A DNA stretch of 34,010 nt, taken from positions 1-34,010 of the forward strand of contig PXDM01000383.1 of NCBI GenBank assembly GCA_003565055.1. Direction: 5' to 3'. Every line of letters starts with the position of its first letter. Position 1 is the stretch's first letter. The DNA is from Paracoccaceae bacterium. GTDB lineage: Bacteria; Pseudomonadota; Alphaproteobacteria; Rhodobacterales; Rhodobacteraceae. Below, in pieces: positions 1 through 7,935 of this stretch. The position numbers and the translations under genes are program-made. The notes beneath the pieces are model-generated. The model worked only from the letters and a program-made list of their open reading frames with translations, did no database searches and was not told the DNA's origin.

Positions 1-1159
1 CCGACAGCATGTTGATGCCGGCGGCCACGACCATGCCGAACATCACGATGACGCCGCCGCCCAGCACCTCGATCGGGATGGTGGAGATCAGCGCACCGAC
101 CTTGGGGAAGAGCCCCGCAAAGATCAGGAAAATCGCGCCGATGGTCACGACATGGCGGCTCATGACGCCGGTCATGGCGATCAGCCCGACATTCTGGCTG
201 AAGCTGGTATTGGGTAGCGCCCCAAAAAGCCCGGAGGCCGCCGTGCCGATCCCGTCGGCATAGGTCGCGCCTTGGATCTCACGCTCGGTCGCTTCGCGGC
301 CTGCGCCGCCCTTGGTGATGCCCGAGACATCGCCCACAGTCTCGACTGCCGAGACAAAGGCCATGGCGCAGAAGGCGATGATCGCGGCTGCGGTGAATTC
401 CAGTCCGAAATGGAGCGGATTGGGCAGCGCGAAGGCCGCAGCGCGCCCGATGCCCGAGAAATCGACCATCCCCATCGCGAAAGCCGCGCCGTAGCCTGCG
501 CAAAGACCCAGCAAAACCGCTGAAATGGCCAGCATGCCGCGTGCGTAGAATTTCAGCCCGAGCGTGACGAAGATCACAAGCAGCGCGACTGACCAGCTTT
601 GCAGATTGCCGAAACGCTCCGTGCCCATCAGCGGCACCCCGCCTGCGGCATATTGAATGCCCACCCGCACCAGCGCGAGGCCGATCATCAGCACCACAAG
701 CCCCGTCACCAGCGGCGGCAGCGCGAAGCGGATGCGCCCAATGATGGTGCCGAGCGCGGCATGGAAGAGCCCGCCCACGAGGATCCCGCCCATCACGGCG
801 GCCATGGCATCGACGCCCTTGCCCGCGACCAGCGGGATCATGATCGGGATGAAGGCGAAGGATGTGCCTTGCACGATGGGCAGTTTCGCGCCGACCGGGC
901 CGAACGTGATCGTCTGCAACAGCGTGGCGACCCCGGCGAAGAACATCGACATCTGGATCATGTAGATCAGATTGGGGAAATCCGGCGAGCCGGAGCCGAA
1001 GCCGAAGCCTGCCGCGCCAGCCACGATGATCGCAGGCGTGACATTGGCCACGAACATTGCCAGCACATGCTGCACGCCGAGCGGGATCGCCTTGTAAAGC
1101 GGCGGCATGAAATCGGGGTCGCGCAACTGTTCCGGGGTGCCAAGGGCGCTGTCTGCCAT
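1..1159 (-). CDS. NCS2-family nucleobase permease (urate/xanthine type), partial
   Basis: Inner-membrane purine permease of the nucleobase-cation symporter-2 family, probably importing urate or xanthine for the adjacent catabolic genes. It is absent from the ORF track because it runs off the left edge; I translated it from the minus strand. It starts MADSALGTPEQL with GGAGG seven bases upstream. About 386 codons are visible, and family members are usually about 430-480 residues, so the C-terminus is missing. The protein is strongly hydrophobic. It carries the NAT signature QNVGLIAMTG (about residue 322), which fits Q-N-x-G-x4-T-[RKG], and the preceding AVETVGD (E-x-x-G-D) of the substrate site. 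It lies 83 bases downstream of allA on the same strand, so it is probably the distal gene of the operon. Family membership is secure; urate rather than xanthine or uracil is inferred from neighbours. Confidence 0.9.
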   Translation of the reverse strand, partial: MADSALGTPEQLRDPDFMPPLYKAIPLGVQHVLAMFVANVTPAIIVAGAAGFGFGSGSPDFPNLIYMIQMSMFFAGVATLLQTITFGPVGAKLPIVQGTSFAFIPIMIPLVAGKGVDAMAAVMGGILVGGLFHAALGTIIGRIRFALPPLVTGLVVLMIGLALVRVGIQYAAGGVPLMGTERFGNLQSWSVALLVIFVTLGLKFYARGMLAISAVLLGLCAGYGAAFAMGMVDFSGIGRAAAFALPNPLHFGLEFTAAAIIAFCAMAFVSAVETVGDVSGITKGGAGREATEREIQGATYADGIGTAASGLFGALPNTSFSQNVGLIAMTGVMSRHVVTIGAIFLIFAGLFPKVGALISTIPIEVLGGGVIVMFGMVVAAGINMLS

Positions 1160-1242
1160 GATCTGTCCTCCATCAGGCGGGTCGTGTTCCGTGGGCAGGA
1201 TCGCCCGGCGGGGTGTGAGATGCCTTGCGCGCCGCGTCCTCC

Positions 1243-1737
1243 TCACGCTGGCGCGCGCACCTCCCAAGGGGTGTCGAACCAGTGTTCTTCGAGGTTGGGG
1301 CTGGTCCCGATCCGGTCAATGACCGCGAACCGCCCCGGATGGCTGAGCGGAGTAAGCACCCCGTGCCAGATGTTACGGTGAAAATTGATGCCCTGCGCGC
1401 CATTGCTGAGGAAGGCTTGCGGGCGACCGGGCCGACCGCCTTCATCTTGGGCGGTGATGACCAGAAATGCCTGTTCATGCATCGGAATGAAAGCCTGGCT
1501 GCCCTCGGGATGCCGCTCGACCATCTCCAGCAGATAGGGCAGGGCGCGGGGGACCGCGTCAAAGAGCGAGATCCCGGCGCGCCCGTCCGGGCCGAAATCG
1601 AGCCGGGCACGGTCATGGAAGCGCCCGCAGAGCCCCTGATTGATCAGCTTGTCGGGCCCGCCTGTGACGTCGAGCACATCGCCGAAAGGCGCGAAGGCGT
1701 CTTGCGTTAGGGCAGAAAGGGTGAGGATGCGCGTCAC
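1243..1737 (-). CDS. allA: Ureidoglycolate lyase (AllA)
   Basis: Splits ureidoglycolate to glyoxylate and urea, the last step in allantoin breakdown; a cytosolic cupin-fold enzyme. The protein reads VTRILTLSALTQDAFAPFGD at the N-terminus, typical of AllA, and later has a cupin-like stretch with NFHRNIWHGVLTPL and a C-terminal EEHWFDTPW. I chose the GTG at 1737 (164 residues), not the ATG at 1785 of the ORF track. GAGG lies seven bases upstream of the GTG, the family N-terminus begins there, and the extra residues (MPKILNTPPPPS) are read from intergenic sequence. It lies 58 bases downstream of the puuE-uraD fusion and upstream of the permease, all on one strand, which indicates one purine-degradation operon. 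Confidence 0.9.
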   Translation of the reverse strand: MTRILTLSALTQDAFAPFGDVLDVTGGPDKLINQGLCGRFHDRARLDFGPDGRAGISLFDAVPRALPYLLEMVERHPEGSQAFIPMHEQAFLVITAQDEGGRPGRPQAFLSNGAQGINFHRNIWHGVLTPLSHPGRFAVIDRIGTSPNLEEHWFDTPWEVRAPA

Positions 1738-1755
1738 ATCAGACCTCGGGCTTGG

Positions 1756-1795
1756 CGGAGGGGGTGTATTGAGTATTTTTGGCAAGAAAATGCCA
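1756..1795 (-). repeat. Post-stop AT-rich element, copy 1
   Basis: Directly after the stop of the puuE-uraD gene the minus strand reads CATTTTCTTGCCAAAAATAC, then a C-rich run. This resembles the sequence just after the puuD stop (see 5991-6060): a CAT-T-rich block, then CAAA-TA, then a C/G run. From memory, Rhodobacterales genomes often carry such a CATCTTTGnnCAAATACTC-like element just after stop codons. Whether these two belong to it has not been tested. Confidence 0.4.
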
Positions 1796-3211
1796 TCAGG
1801 GCAGGATATCCTTCAGGCGCAACTCCGCGATGCGTTCGACCTGGGCGCAGGCGGTGGCGAATTCGGTCTCGGTGTCGCTCTCGATGCGGGCCTGAAAGGC
1901 CGCGAGGATCGAGGTCTTGGTGTTGTCGCGCACGGCGATGATGAAGGGAAAGCCGTGTTTCGCGACATAGGCCGTGTTCAGTTGCTCGAAACTGGCGCGC
2001 TCGGCATCTGTGAGCGCATCGAGCCCGGCACTTGCCTGTTCGCCGGTCGATTCTGGCGTGAGCCGTTTGGCCGCGGCGAGTTTGCCCGCGAGGTCCGGGT
2101 GCGCGCGCAGCACCTTGAGCCGGTCGGCCTCGCTGGCGCTGCGAAAGGCGCGGGCGAGCGCATTGGCCAGCCCCGTCGCGCTGTCATGGGCGGGGCCGAG
2201 TTCCAGCGCATGGGCGCGTTCGGCGACCCAGGGCGAATGCTCGTAGATGCTGCCGAAGCTCTCGACGAATTGCGCCTGTGACATGGCGCTGGGGCGGGTG
2301 CGGCGTTGATGCGGATGCTGCGCGGCCCAATGCTGCGCGATGTCGATGCGGCGGGCGAACCAGACGCCGTCATGCGCCTGCGCGTGATCGAGGAAACGCA
2401 TCAGCGCTGCGATCTTGCCGGGACGCCCGATCAGGCGGCAATGCAGCCCGATGGAGAGCATCTTGGGCGCGCCGCTTTCGCCTTCCGCATAGAGCACGTC
2501 GAAAGCGTCCTTGAGATAGTCCTCGAAATCGCGCCCGGTGACCCAGCCCGGCGCGGTGGCGAAGCGCATGTCATTGGCTTCCAGCGTGTAGGGCAGGATC
2601 AACTGATCGCGGGGCCCGAATTCCATCCAATGCGGCAGGTCATCGTCGTATGTGTCCGAGATCCAGTCGAATTGCCCTGTCTCGGCCGCCAGTCGCACTG
2701 TGTTGACGGAACACCGCCCCGTATACCAGCCGCGCGGGGCTTCACCCACCACTTCTGCGTGCAGGCGGATCGCCTCGGCGATGGCGGCGCGTTCCTCGGC
2801 CTCCGGCATGTCGCGATGCTCGACCCATTTTAGCCCGTGGCTCGCGATTTCCCAATTGGCGGCTTTCATCGCGGCCACCTGTTCGGGATTGCGCGCAAGC
2901 GCCGAGGCCACGCCGTAGATCGTGACCGGCAGGCCGCGCCCGGTGAACAGCCGATGGAGACGCCAGAACCCGGCCCGCGCGCCGTAGTCATAGATCGATT
3001 CCATGTTCCAATGGCGCTGACCCGGCCAGGGCTGCGCACCGGGGATGTCGGAGAGGAACCCTTCCGAGGCAGCATCGCCATGCAGCAGGCAATTCTCGCC
3101 GCCCTCTTCATAATTCAGCACCAGCGAGATCGCGAGTTTCGCCCCGCCCGGCCAATCAGCATTGGGGGGCGTTGCGCCATATCCGGTCAGGTTGCGAGGG
3201 TAACGTTGCAC
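1796..3211 (-). CDS. puuE-uraD: Fused allantoinase (PuuE) / OHCU decarboxylase (UraD)
   Basis: A two-domain cytosolic enzyme of urate breakdown. Residues 1 to about 309 are a PuuE-type, polysaccharide-deacetylase-fold allantoinase (allantoin to allantoate), with N-terminal YPRNLTGYGATPP and NYEEGGE and an internal MLSIGLHCRLIGRPG. Residues about 310-471 are a UraD domain that decarboxylates OHCU to S-allantoin; it carries EHSPWVA, the HPDLAGKLA helix with the family's catalytic His, and ESTGEQASAGLDALT. The ORF track begins at 3679, but I chose the GTG at 3211: GGAGG lies six bases upstream, the PuuE N-terminus starts there, and the extension overlaps the divergent uraH gene. Total 471 residues. 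An in-frame ATG at 2284 begins the UraD part, so separate translation of that domain cannot be excluded. First gene of the operon with allA and the permease. Confidence 0.92.
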   Translation of the reverse strand: MQRYPRNLTGYGATPPNADWPGGAKLAISLVLNYEEGGENCLLHGDAASEGFLSDIPGAQPWPGQRHWNMESIYDYGARAGFWRLHRLFTGRGLPVTIYGVASALARNPEQVAAMKAANWEIASHGLKWVEHRDMPEAEERAAIAEAIRLHAEVVGEAPRGWYTGRCSVNTVRLAAETGQFDWISDTYDDDLPHWMEFGPRDQLILPYTLEANDMRFATAPGWVTGRDFEDYLKDAFDVLYAEGESGAPKMLSIGLHCRLIGRPGKIAALMRFLDHAQAHDGVWFARRIDIAQHWAAQHPHQRRTRPSAMSQAQFVESFGSIYEHSPWVAERAHALELGPAHDSATGLANALARAFRSASEADRLKVLRAHPDLAGKLAAAKRLTPESTGEQASAGLDALTDAERASFEQLNTAYVAKHGFPFIIAVRDNTKTSILAAFQARIESDTETEFATACAQVERIAELRLKDILP

Positions 3212-3373
3212 GGGCGGCCTCCGGGTTGGGATGATTATGTGATAATGCAGAATAATGATTTTCATTTTCTGGGAATTTTTGAAAGACCTCAAGCCCGTGG
3301 CGCGCGCGAAGGGCTGGATGTTTCGCGCAAGGCGCTGCAAGATCGGGCAAATCACAGCGAGCGCGGGGGCAAG
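3212..3373. promoter_or_regulatory. Divergent promoter region puuE-uraD / uraH
   Basis: A 162-base intergenic stretch between divergent genes, markedly AT-rich in its middle (about 3228-3285) against GC-rich surroundings. It contains the symmetric AATGATTTTCATT (3254-3266) and a TTTGAAAG (3278-3285). The block TGATTTTCA (3256-3264) followed by TTTGAAAG recurs in the LysR/puuD intergenic region, so this is a candidate operator for the neighbouring LysR protein. No confident -35/-10 pair was assigned. Confidence 0.5.
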
Positions 3374-3730
3374 ATGACCGGATTTCTGACGACGCATGTT
3401 CTGGATACGGCGCGGGGCGTCCCGGCGGAGGGGCTGGACGTCACGCTTTACCGGCTCGATGGCGCTGAGCGCGTGGAGCTTGCGCGGATGCGCACCAATG
3501 CTGACGGGCGCACGGACAGCCCGATCCTGCCTGCCGAGGCTTTCGCGACAGGCTGCTATGAGCTGATCTTCGCGGCGGGTGCCTATTTGCGCGCGAGCGG
3601 GCAGGCGAGGGCGGAGCCGCTGTTTCTGGACGAGGTGCCGATCCGTTTCGGCATCAGCGACCCCGAGAGCCACTATCATGTGCCGCTCCTGATCTCGCCC
3701 TTCAGCTTCTCGACCTATCGCGGCAGCTGA
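3374..3730 (+). CDS. uraH: 5-hydroxyisourate hydrolase (transthyretin-like)
   Basis: Hydrolyses 5-hydroxyisourate, the product of urate oxidation, to OHCU, which the UraD domain next door then decarboxylates. At 118 residues it has the usual length. The N-terminal family motif is LTTHVLDTARGVPAEG (His8) and the C-terminus is the diagnostic YRGS, preceded by YHVPLLISPFSFST. I start it at the ATG at 3374. The ORF track's longer version (2837) runs back through puuE on the other strand and is spurious. No signal peptide follows from this start, so it should be cytosolic. Its last 16 bases overlap the 3' end of the convergent LysR gene. Confidence 0.95.
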   Translation: MTGFLTTHVLDTARGVPAEGLDVTLYRLDGAERVELARMRTNADGRTDSPILPAEAFATGCYELIFAAGAYLRASGQARAEPLFLDEVPIRFGISDPESHYHVPLLISPFSFSTYRGS

Positions 3731-4650
3731 GCCAAGGCGGCTTCGGCCTCGGCCAGCGCGGTCTTGATCCGGGCGGCGATGAAATCGGCGAAAAGCGTCA
3801 CTTTCGGATCGCGCAAGCGGCGATGCGGGGTCAGGGCGGCGAGGGTGACAGGCTGCGGCGGTGTGGCCTCGGCGACCGGGACCAGCGTGCCGTTGAGCAG
3901 ATGGTCGGCGATCTCGAAAACCGGCTTCATCACGATCCCGCGCCCGTCGAGCGCCCAGGCGGTCAGCACATCGCCATCATCGGATTCAAACGGCCCCCTG
4001 ATCTTGAAGCGCTGCGGCCCGGTCGGGGTTTTCAGCGTCCACTGAAATTCCCGCGCGCCGGGGAAGCGCAGGTTCAGGCAGTCATGCCCGTCACGCACCA
4101 GCGCGGCCCCATCTGCAGGCCGACCACGCCGCGCAACATAGTCGGGGGCTGCGCAGAGAATGCGCGGACATTCCGCGATCACCCGCACCTTGAGCGTTGA
4201 ATCCTCCAGCGTGCCCAGATGAAAGGCCAGATCGAGCCCTTCGCCCGTGACATCAATGCTGCGATCCGACAGGCGCAGGCGCAATTCGATTTCGGGATTG
4301 GCATCCTTGAAGCCCGGCACATGCGGCGCGATCAGCCGCCGCCCGATGCCCAGCGGCGCCGCGACATAGATGATGCCGCGCGGGGTGGCCGTGGCATGGC
4401 TGAGCGCGCCTTCGGCCTCCGAGATCGCATCGAGGATTTTCAGCGCGCCCTCGTAGAACAGCTGCCCGTTCGAGGTTGGTTGCAGCGAGCGCGTCGTACG
4501 GTTGAAGAGCCGCACGCCCAGGTGCTTTTCAAGCTCCGCGACCCGCGCCGAGGCCACAGCCGGCGAGGTGCGCTGATCGCGTGCAGCCGCAGACATGCTG
4601 CCCAATTCATAGACACGCACAAACATTTGGACATTGTTCAGATAGGCCAT
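3715..4650 (-). CDS. LysR-family transcriptional regulator
   Basis: A 311-residue LysR-type regulator. Residues about 1-60 form the winged helix-turn-helix (SMSAAARDQRTSPAVASARV, then LEKHLGVRLFNRTTRSLQPT). From about residue 90 a periplasmic-binding-like effector domain follows (RGIIYVAAPLGIGRRLIAP). It is divergent from puuD with a 106-base gap and sits among urate genes, so it probably controls them and itself. Urate or a downstream intermediate is a plausible ligand, but nothing in the sequence shows this. The 3' end overlaps uraH by 16 bases. The fold is certain; the target set is inferred. Confidence 0.92.
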   Translation of the reverse strand: MAYLNNVQMFVRVYELGSMSAAARDQRTSPAVASARVAELEKHLGVRLFNRTTRSLQPTSNGQLFYEGALKILDAISEAEGALSHATATPRGIIYVAAPLGIGRRLIAPHVPGFKDANPEIELRLRLSDRSIDVTGEGLDLAFHLGTLEDSTLKVRVIAECPRILCAAPDYVARRGRPADGAALVRDGHDCLNLRFPGAREFQWTLKTPTGPQRFKIRGPFESDDGDVLTAWALDGRGIVMKPVFEIADHLLNGTLVPVAEATPPQPVTLAALTPHRRLRDPKVTLFADFIAARIKTALAEAEAALAQLPR

Positions 4651-4756
4651 AGTGATTTTCAGGCTGCATTTGAAAGTGATGGGTGTTTTCTTGAATTAAC
4701 AGAAAGCGGCGCGCTGGTATAGGCTGCCGTCATGCGCGACAAGAAAGGATAATGCG
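4651..4756. promoter_or_regulatory. Divergent LysR / puuD promoter region
   Basis: A 106-base gap between a LysR gene and its divergent neighbour, the classic place for LysR sites. An interrupted dyad TTTCA-N9-TGAAA lies at 4657-4675, immediately upstream of the LysR start. TGATTTTCA (4653-4661) and TTTGAAAG are shared with the puuE/uraH divergent region. A possible sigma-70-like promoter for puuD is TTAACA (4696-4701), 16 bases, TATAGG (4718-4723). AAAGGA eight bases before the ATG at 4757 is the ribosome site. Confidence 0.45.
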
Positions 4757-5986
4757 ATGCTGGAACTGGCCGTCTGGGGGGCGTGGGCGGAATTTGCCGT
4801 GCGCTGGTTGCATGTGATCACGGCCATCGCCTGGATCGGATCGAGCTTCTATTTCATTGCCCTCGATCTGGGCTTGCGGAAATCACCCTCACTCGCGCCC
4901 GGCGCGTCCGGGGAAGAATGGCAGGTCCATGGCGGGGGCTTCTATCACATCCAGAAATACCTGATCGCGCCGGACAAGATGCCGGATCATCTGATCTGGC
5001 ACAAATGGCAGAGCTATGTGACCTGGCTCTCGGGTTTCGCGCTGCTGGTGCTGGTCTATTATGTCGGTGCGGAATTCTATCTCATCGACCGCTCCCTTGC
5101 CGATCTGGCGGTCTGGCAAGCGGTCGCGCTCTCGGTGGCCTCGCTGTCGGTCGGCTGGCTGATCTACGATGCGCTGTGCAAATCCCGTTTCGGCGAGGAC
5201 AATACGCGCCTGATGGTGCTCCTCTTCGTGCTGCTCGTGGTCATGGCCTGGGGCTACACGCAGGTCTTCACGGGGCGGGCGGCACTCCTGCATCTGGGCG
5301 CCTTCACGGCGACGATCATGAGCGCGAATGTGTTTTTCATCATCATTCCCAATCAGAAGATCGTCGTGGCGGATCTGCGCGCAGGCCGCACCCCGGATGC
5401 GAAATACGGGAAAATCGCCAAGCAGCGCTCGACGCATAACAACTACCTGACCCTGCCGGTGCTGTTTCTGATGCTTTCCAACCATTACCCGTTGGCCTTT
5501 GCGTCGGAATTCAACTGGTTGATCGCCGGGCTGGTCTTTCTGATGGGGGTCACGATCCGGCATTTCTTCAACAGCATGCATATGGGCGAGGGGTATAAGT
5601 GGTGGACCTGGGGGGCAACGACGGCGCTTTTCGTGGCGATTGTTCTGCTCTCGACCCTCGGGCAGCCGCGCGTCACGCAGGATGATACCGCGCGCCTGCC
5701 GCTCTCGGTCGCGCGCTTTGTCGAGGATCCGCATTTCGAGGATGCCTATTGGTCCGTGGTGGGCCATTGCTCCATGTGTCACGCCGAAGAGCCGCTCTGG
5801 CCGGGGCTGCATTGGGCGCCCAAGGGCGTGGTGCTGGAAACCGAAGCGCAGGTCGCGCGAGCCGCCCAGACGATCTATCTGCAATCGGGGCTCAGCCACG
5901 CCATGCCCCCCGGCAGCACGGTCCTGATGGATGCGGAGGCGCGCCAGCAAATCGTCACATGGTATCGAAGCGCCACAGGCTCCTGA
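4757..5986 (+). CDS. puuD: Urate hydroxylase PuuD, membrane protein with C-terminal cytochrome c
   Basis: Oxidises urate to 5-hydroxyisourate at the inner membrane, passing electrons to the respiratory chain; this cofactor arrangement replaces soluble uricase. Its 409 residues consist of a multi-span N-terminal urate-oxidase membrane domain (about residues 1-305; WLHVITAIAWIGSSFYFI is the first span, and later GVTIRHFFNSMHMGEGYKWW) and a C-terminal cytochrome c domain. That domain has a single haem site, CSMCH, at about residues 338-342 and HAMPPGS as the probable distal Met region. The start is supported by AAAGGA. It is divergent from the LysR gene and is followed by a strong bidirectional terminator. 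With uraH and puuE-uraD it completes urate to allantoate. Confidence 0.93.
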   Translation: MLELAVWGAWAEFAVRWLHVITAIAWIGSSFYFIALDLGLRKSPSLAPGASGEEWQVHGGGFYHIQKYLIAPDKMPDHLIWHKWQSYVTWLSGFALLVLVYYVGAEFYLIDRSLADLAVWQAVALSVASLSVGWLIYDALCKSRFGEDNTRLMVLLFVLLVVMAWGYTQVFTGRAALLHLGAFTATIMSANVFFIIIPNQKIVVADLRAGRTPDAKYGKIAKQRSTHNNYLTLPVLFLMLSNHYPLAFASEFNWLIAGLVFLMGVTIRHFFNSMHMGEGYKWWTWGATTALFVAIVLLSTLGQPRVTQDDTARLPLSVARFVEDPHFEDAYWSVVGHCSMCHAEEPLWPGLHWAPKGVVLETEAQVARAAQTIYLQSGLSHAMPPGSTVLMDAEARQQIVTWYRSATGS

Positions 5987-5990
5987 TTTC

Positions 5991-6060
5991 ATCTTTGTTC
6001 AAATATCCTGGGGGGCGTCCCGCAGAGCGGGGCGCGGGGGGCAAAGCCCCCACACAGCAC
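5991..6060 (+). repeat. Post-stop element, copy 2, with GC hairpin
   Basis: Just after the puuD stop the plus strand reads TTCATCTTTGTTCAAATATC, then a G-rich run and the hairpin GGGGGCAAAGCCCCC (about 6038-6052). The arrangement matches the element after puuE-uraD in position and general pattern. It lies upstream of the true terminator, so it is not simply the transcription stop. Confidence 0.45.
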
Positions 6061-6066
6061 AAACGC

Positions 6067-6098
6067 AAAAAGCCCCACGTCAGCGCGTGGGGCTTTTT
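6067..6098. terminator. Bidirectional intrinsic terminator puuD / pckA
   Basis: A perfect 13-bp inverted repeat, AAAAAGCCCCACG / CGTGGGGCTTTTT, with a six-base loop (TCAGCG). The G/C stem is flanked by A and T tracts, so it can end transcription on both strands and serves the convergent puuD and pckA genes. Confidence 0.93.
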
Positions 6099-6119
6099 CG
6101 ATTGCGCGAACAGGAACGA

Positions 6120-7718
6120 TCAGCCGATCGCGGCCTGTTTCACCTCATCATCAATGAAGGGGGCGTATTGCGCGAAATTCTCTGCGAACATGCTCACAAG
6201 TTTTGCGGCCTGCGCGTCATAGGCGGCAGGGTCGCACCAGGTGCGGCGCGGATCAAGAAGCACCTCCGGCACGCCGGGTACGGACACAGGCACCTCGAAG
6301 CCGAAATTCGGATCACGGCGGAAGGTCGCGTTCTTCAGCGTGCCTTCGAGCGCCGCACTCAGGAGTGCGCGCGTGGCCTTGATCGGCATGCGCGACCCGG
6401 TGCCGTAAGCGCCGCCCGTCCAGCCCGTGTTCACCAGCCAGCATTCCGCGCCGAATTCCGCGATCTTCGCTTGCAGCAGCTTGCCATAGATCTCGGGGCG
6501 GCGCGGCATGAAGGGCGCGCCGAAGCAGGTCGAGAAGGTCGGCTGCGGCTCTGTCACGCCCTGTTCGGTCCCGGCCACTTTCGAGGTGAAGCCTGAGAGG
6601 AAGTGATACATCGCCTGTGCCGGGGTCAGGCGCGCGATGGGCGGCAGAACGCCGAACGCGTCGCAGGTCAACATGATGATGTTTTTCGGCACGCCGCCCA
6701 GCGAGGTCGCCGAGGCATTCGAGATCGCGTCAAGGGGATAGGCGACGCGGGTATTCGCGGTCAGGCTGGAATCGGTGAAATCCAGCTCCAGCGTGTCGGG
6801 GTCGAAGACCATGTTCTCCACGACACTGCCGAAACGATGCGTCGTCGCAAAGATCTCGGGCTCTGCCTCTGCATCGAGATTGATGGTCTTGGCGTAGCAG
6901 CCACCTTCGAAATTGAAGATCCCGCGGTCCGACCAGCCATGCTCATCATCCCCGATCAGCACGCGCGACGGGTCGGCCGAGAGCGTCGTCTTGCCGGTCC
7001 CCGAGAGCCCGAAGAACACGGCAGCATCCTCGGGATCGTTCAGCGCGTGATTGGCGGAGCAATGCATCGGCATGATGCCTTTTTCCGGCAAGAGATAGTT
7101 GAGCAGCGTGAAGACGGATTTCTTGTTCTCGCCGGCATAAGCGGTATTCGCGATCAGGATGATCTTTCGCGTCAGGTTCAGCGCGATCACGGTTTCCGAG
7201 CGGCAACCGTGACGGGCGGGGTCCGCCTTGAAGCTGGGGCAGTTGATGATGGTGAATTCCGGCTCGAATTGCGCAAGCTCTTCGGCCTCGGGGCGGCGCA
7301 GCATGTGGCGGATGAACAGCCCATGCCAGGCCAGTTCGGTGACGACGCGCACATCAAGACGGTGTTCCGGGTCCGCGCCACCAAAGAGGTCCTGCACGAA
7401 GACTTCGCCGCCCTGAAGATGGGCCAGCATGTCAGAATGCAGCTGGTCAAAGGCCGCCTCTGTCATCGGGGCATTGTTGTCCCACCAGATCTTGTCTTCG
7501 ACCTCGGGCGTGCGGACGACGAATTTGTCTTTCGGAGGCCGGCCTGTATGCGTGCCCGTCGCAACCAGAAACGCCCCGCCCAGTCCAAGCGTCCCTTCGC
7601 CGCGTTTGAGCGCGGCCTCGATCAAGGCGGGCTCAAGCAGGTTGTAGTGAACATTCGACACGCCGATAATGCCTTGATCTTCAAGGCGCTTATTGGGGTT
7701 CACACGGGGTGTTGTCAT
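6120..7718 (-). CDS. pckA: Phosphoenolpyruvate carboxykinase (ATP)
   Basis: Converts oxaloacetate and ATP to PEP, CO2 and ADP, the entry step of gluconeogenesis. At 532 residues it is normal for ATP-dependent PckA. Motifs include [11 protein letters not shown] near the N-terminus, [11 protein letters not shown], the kinase P-loop [11 protein letters not shown] (about residues 237-247), and [19 protein letters not shown] with metal and nucleotide ligands. I start at the ATG at 7718 ([12 protein letters not shown]) with GGAG about nine bases upstream; the ORF track's 45 or so extra residues come from the promoter region. It is divergent from chvI, an arrangement conserved in alphaproteobacteria where ChvG/ChvI influences pckA expression. 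A terminator lies 20 bases downstream. Confidence 0.97.
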   Translation of the reverse strand: MTTPRVNPNKRLEDQGIIGVSNVHYNLLEPALIEAALKRGEGTLGLGGAFLVATGTHTGRPPKDKFVVRTPEVEDKIWWDNNAPMTEAAFDQLHSDMLAHLQGGEVFVQDLFGGADPEHRLDVRVVTELAWHGLFIRHMLRRPEAEELAQFEPEFTIINCPSFKADPARHGCRSETVIALNLTRKIILIANTAYAGENKKSVFTLLNYLLPEKGIMPMHCSANHALNDPEDAAVFFGLSGTGKTTLSADPSRVLIGDDEHGWSDRGIFNFEGGCYAKTINLDAEAEPEIFATTHRFGSVVENMVFDPDTLELDFTDSSLTANTRVAYPLDAISNASATSLGGVPKNIIMLTCDAFGVLPPIARLTPAQAMYHFLSGFTSKVAGTEQGVTEPQPTFSTCFGAPFMPRRPEIYGKLLQAKIAEFGAECWLVNTGWTGGAYGTGSRMPIKATRALLSAALEGTLKNATFRRDPNFGFEVPVSVPGVPEVLLDPRRTWCDPAAYDAQAAKLVSMFAENFAQYAPFIDDEVKQAAIG

Positions 7719-7863
7719 CGTGACTGCTCCATCTGGCGCGTATTTGGGGTGCTGGGTTCGTTCGCCTGCGCGGGCGGTGCGGAATTTGACCGACATTCTG
7801 CCGTTAAGATATGTGGGCCGTATAGCACCGGGGCTGCAAGAAATCCTAGGCTGGTTTTGCCAA

Positions 7864-7894
7864 GTTAGCGCAACCAAGCGGACGTTAGCGCAAC
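7864..7894. repeat. Direct repeat GTTAGCGCAAC x2
   Basis: Two exact 11-base copies with a nine-base spacer, inside the pckA/chvI control region. The 20-base period places both on one face of the helix, as expected for a tandem-bound regulator. The core TTAGCGC resembles LacI-family half-sites, and a LacI-type regulator (PckR/CceR) controls central carbon genes in alphaproteobacteria, but the match is only suggestive. Confidence 0.6.
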
Positions 7895-7923
7895 ATAAAG
7901 GAATTGTTGTGCACAGTGACTGT

Positions 7924-7935
7924 TGCCAATTGGCA
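7924..7935. promoter_or_regulatory. 12-bp perfect palindrome TGCCAATTGGCA
   Basis: Exact self-complementary site between pckA and chvI, 30 bases from the direct repeats. It is a plausible dimeric regulator site; identity unknown. Confidence 0.45.

Noticed and set aside
599-1381. 260-residue plus-strand ORF
   Set aside because: Composition is His/Arg/Asp-rich with no family character, and it is a shadow of the NCS2 permease on the minus strand.
3212-3679. N-terminal extension of the PuuE-UraD ORF in the track
   Set aside because: It runs through the AT-rich divergent promoter and into uraH; the GTG at 3211 has a strong ribosome site and the family N-terminus.
6603-7868. 421-residue plus-strand ORF
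   Set aside because: Shadow of pckA; the protein has no recognisable domain and pckA is unambiguous.
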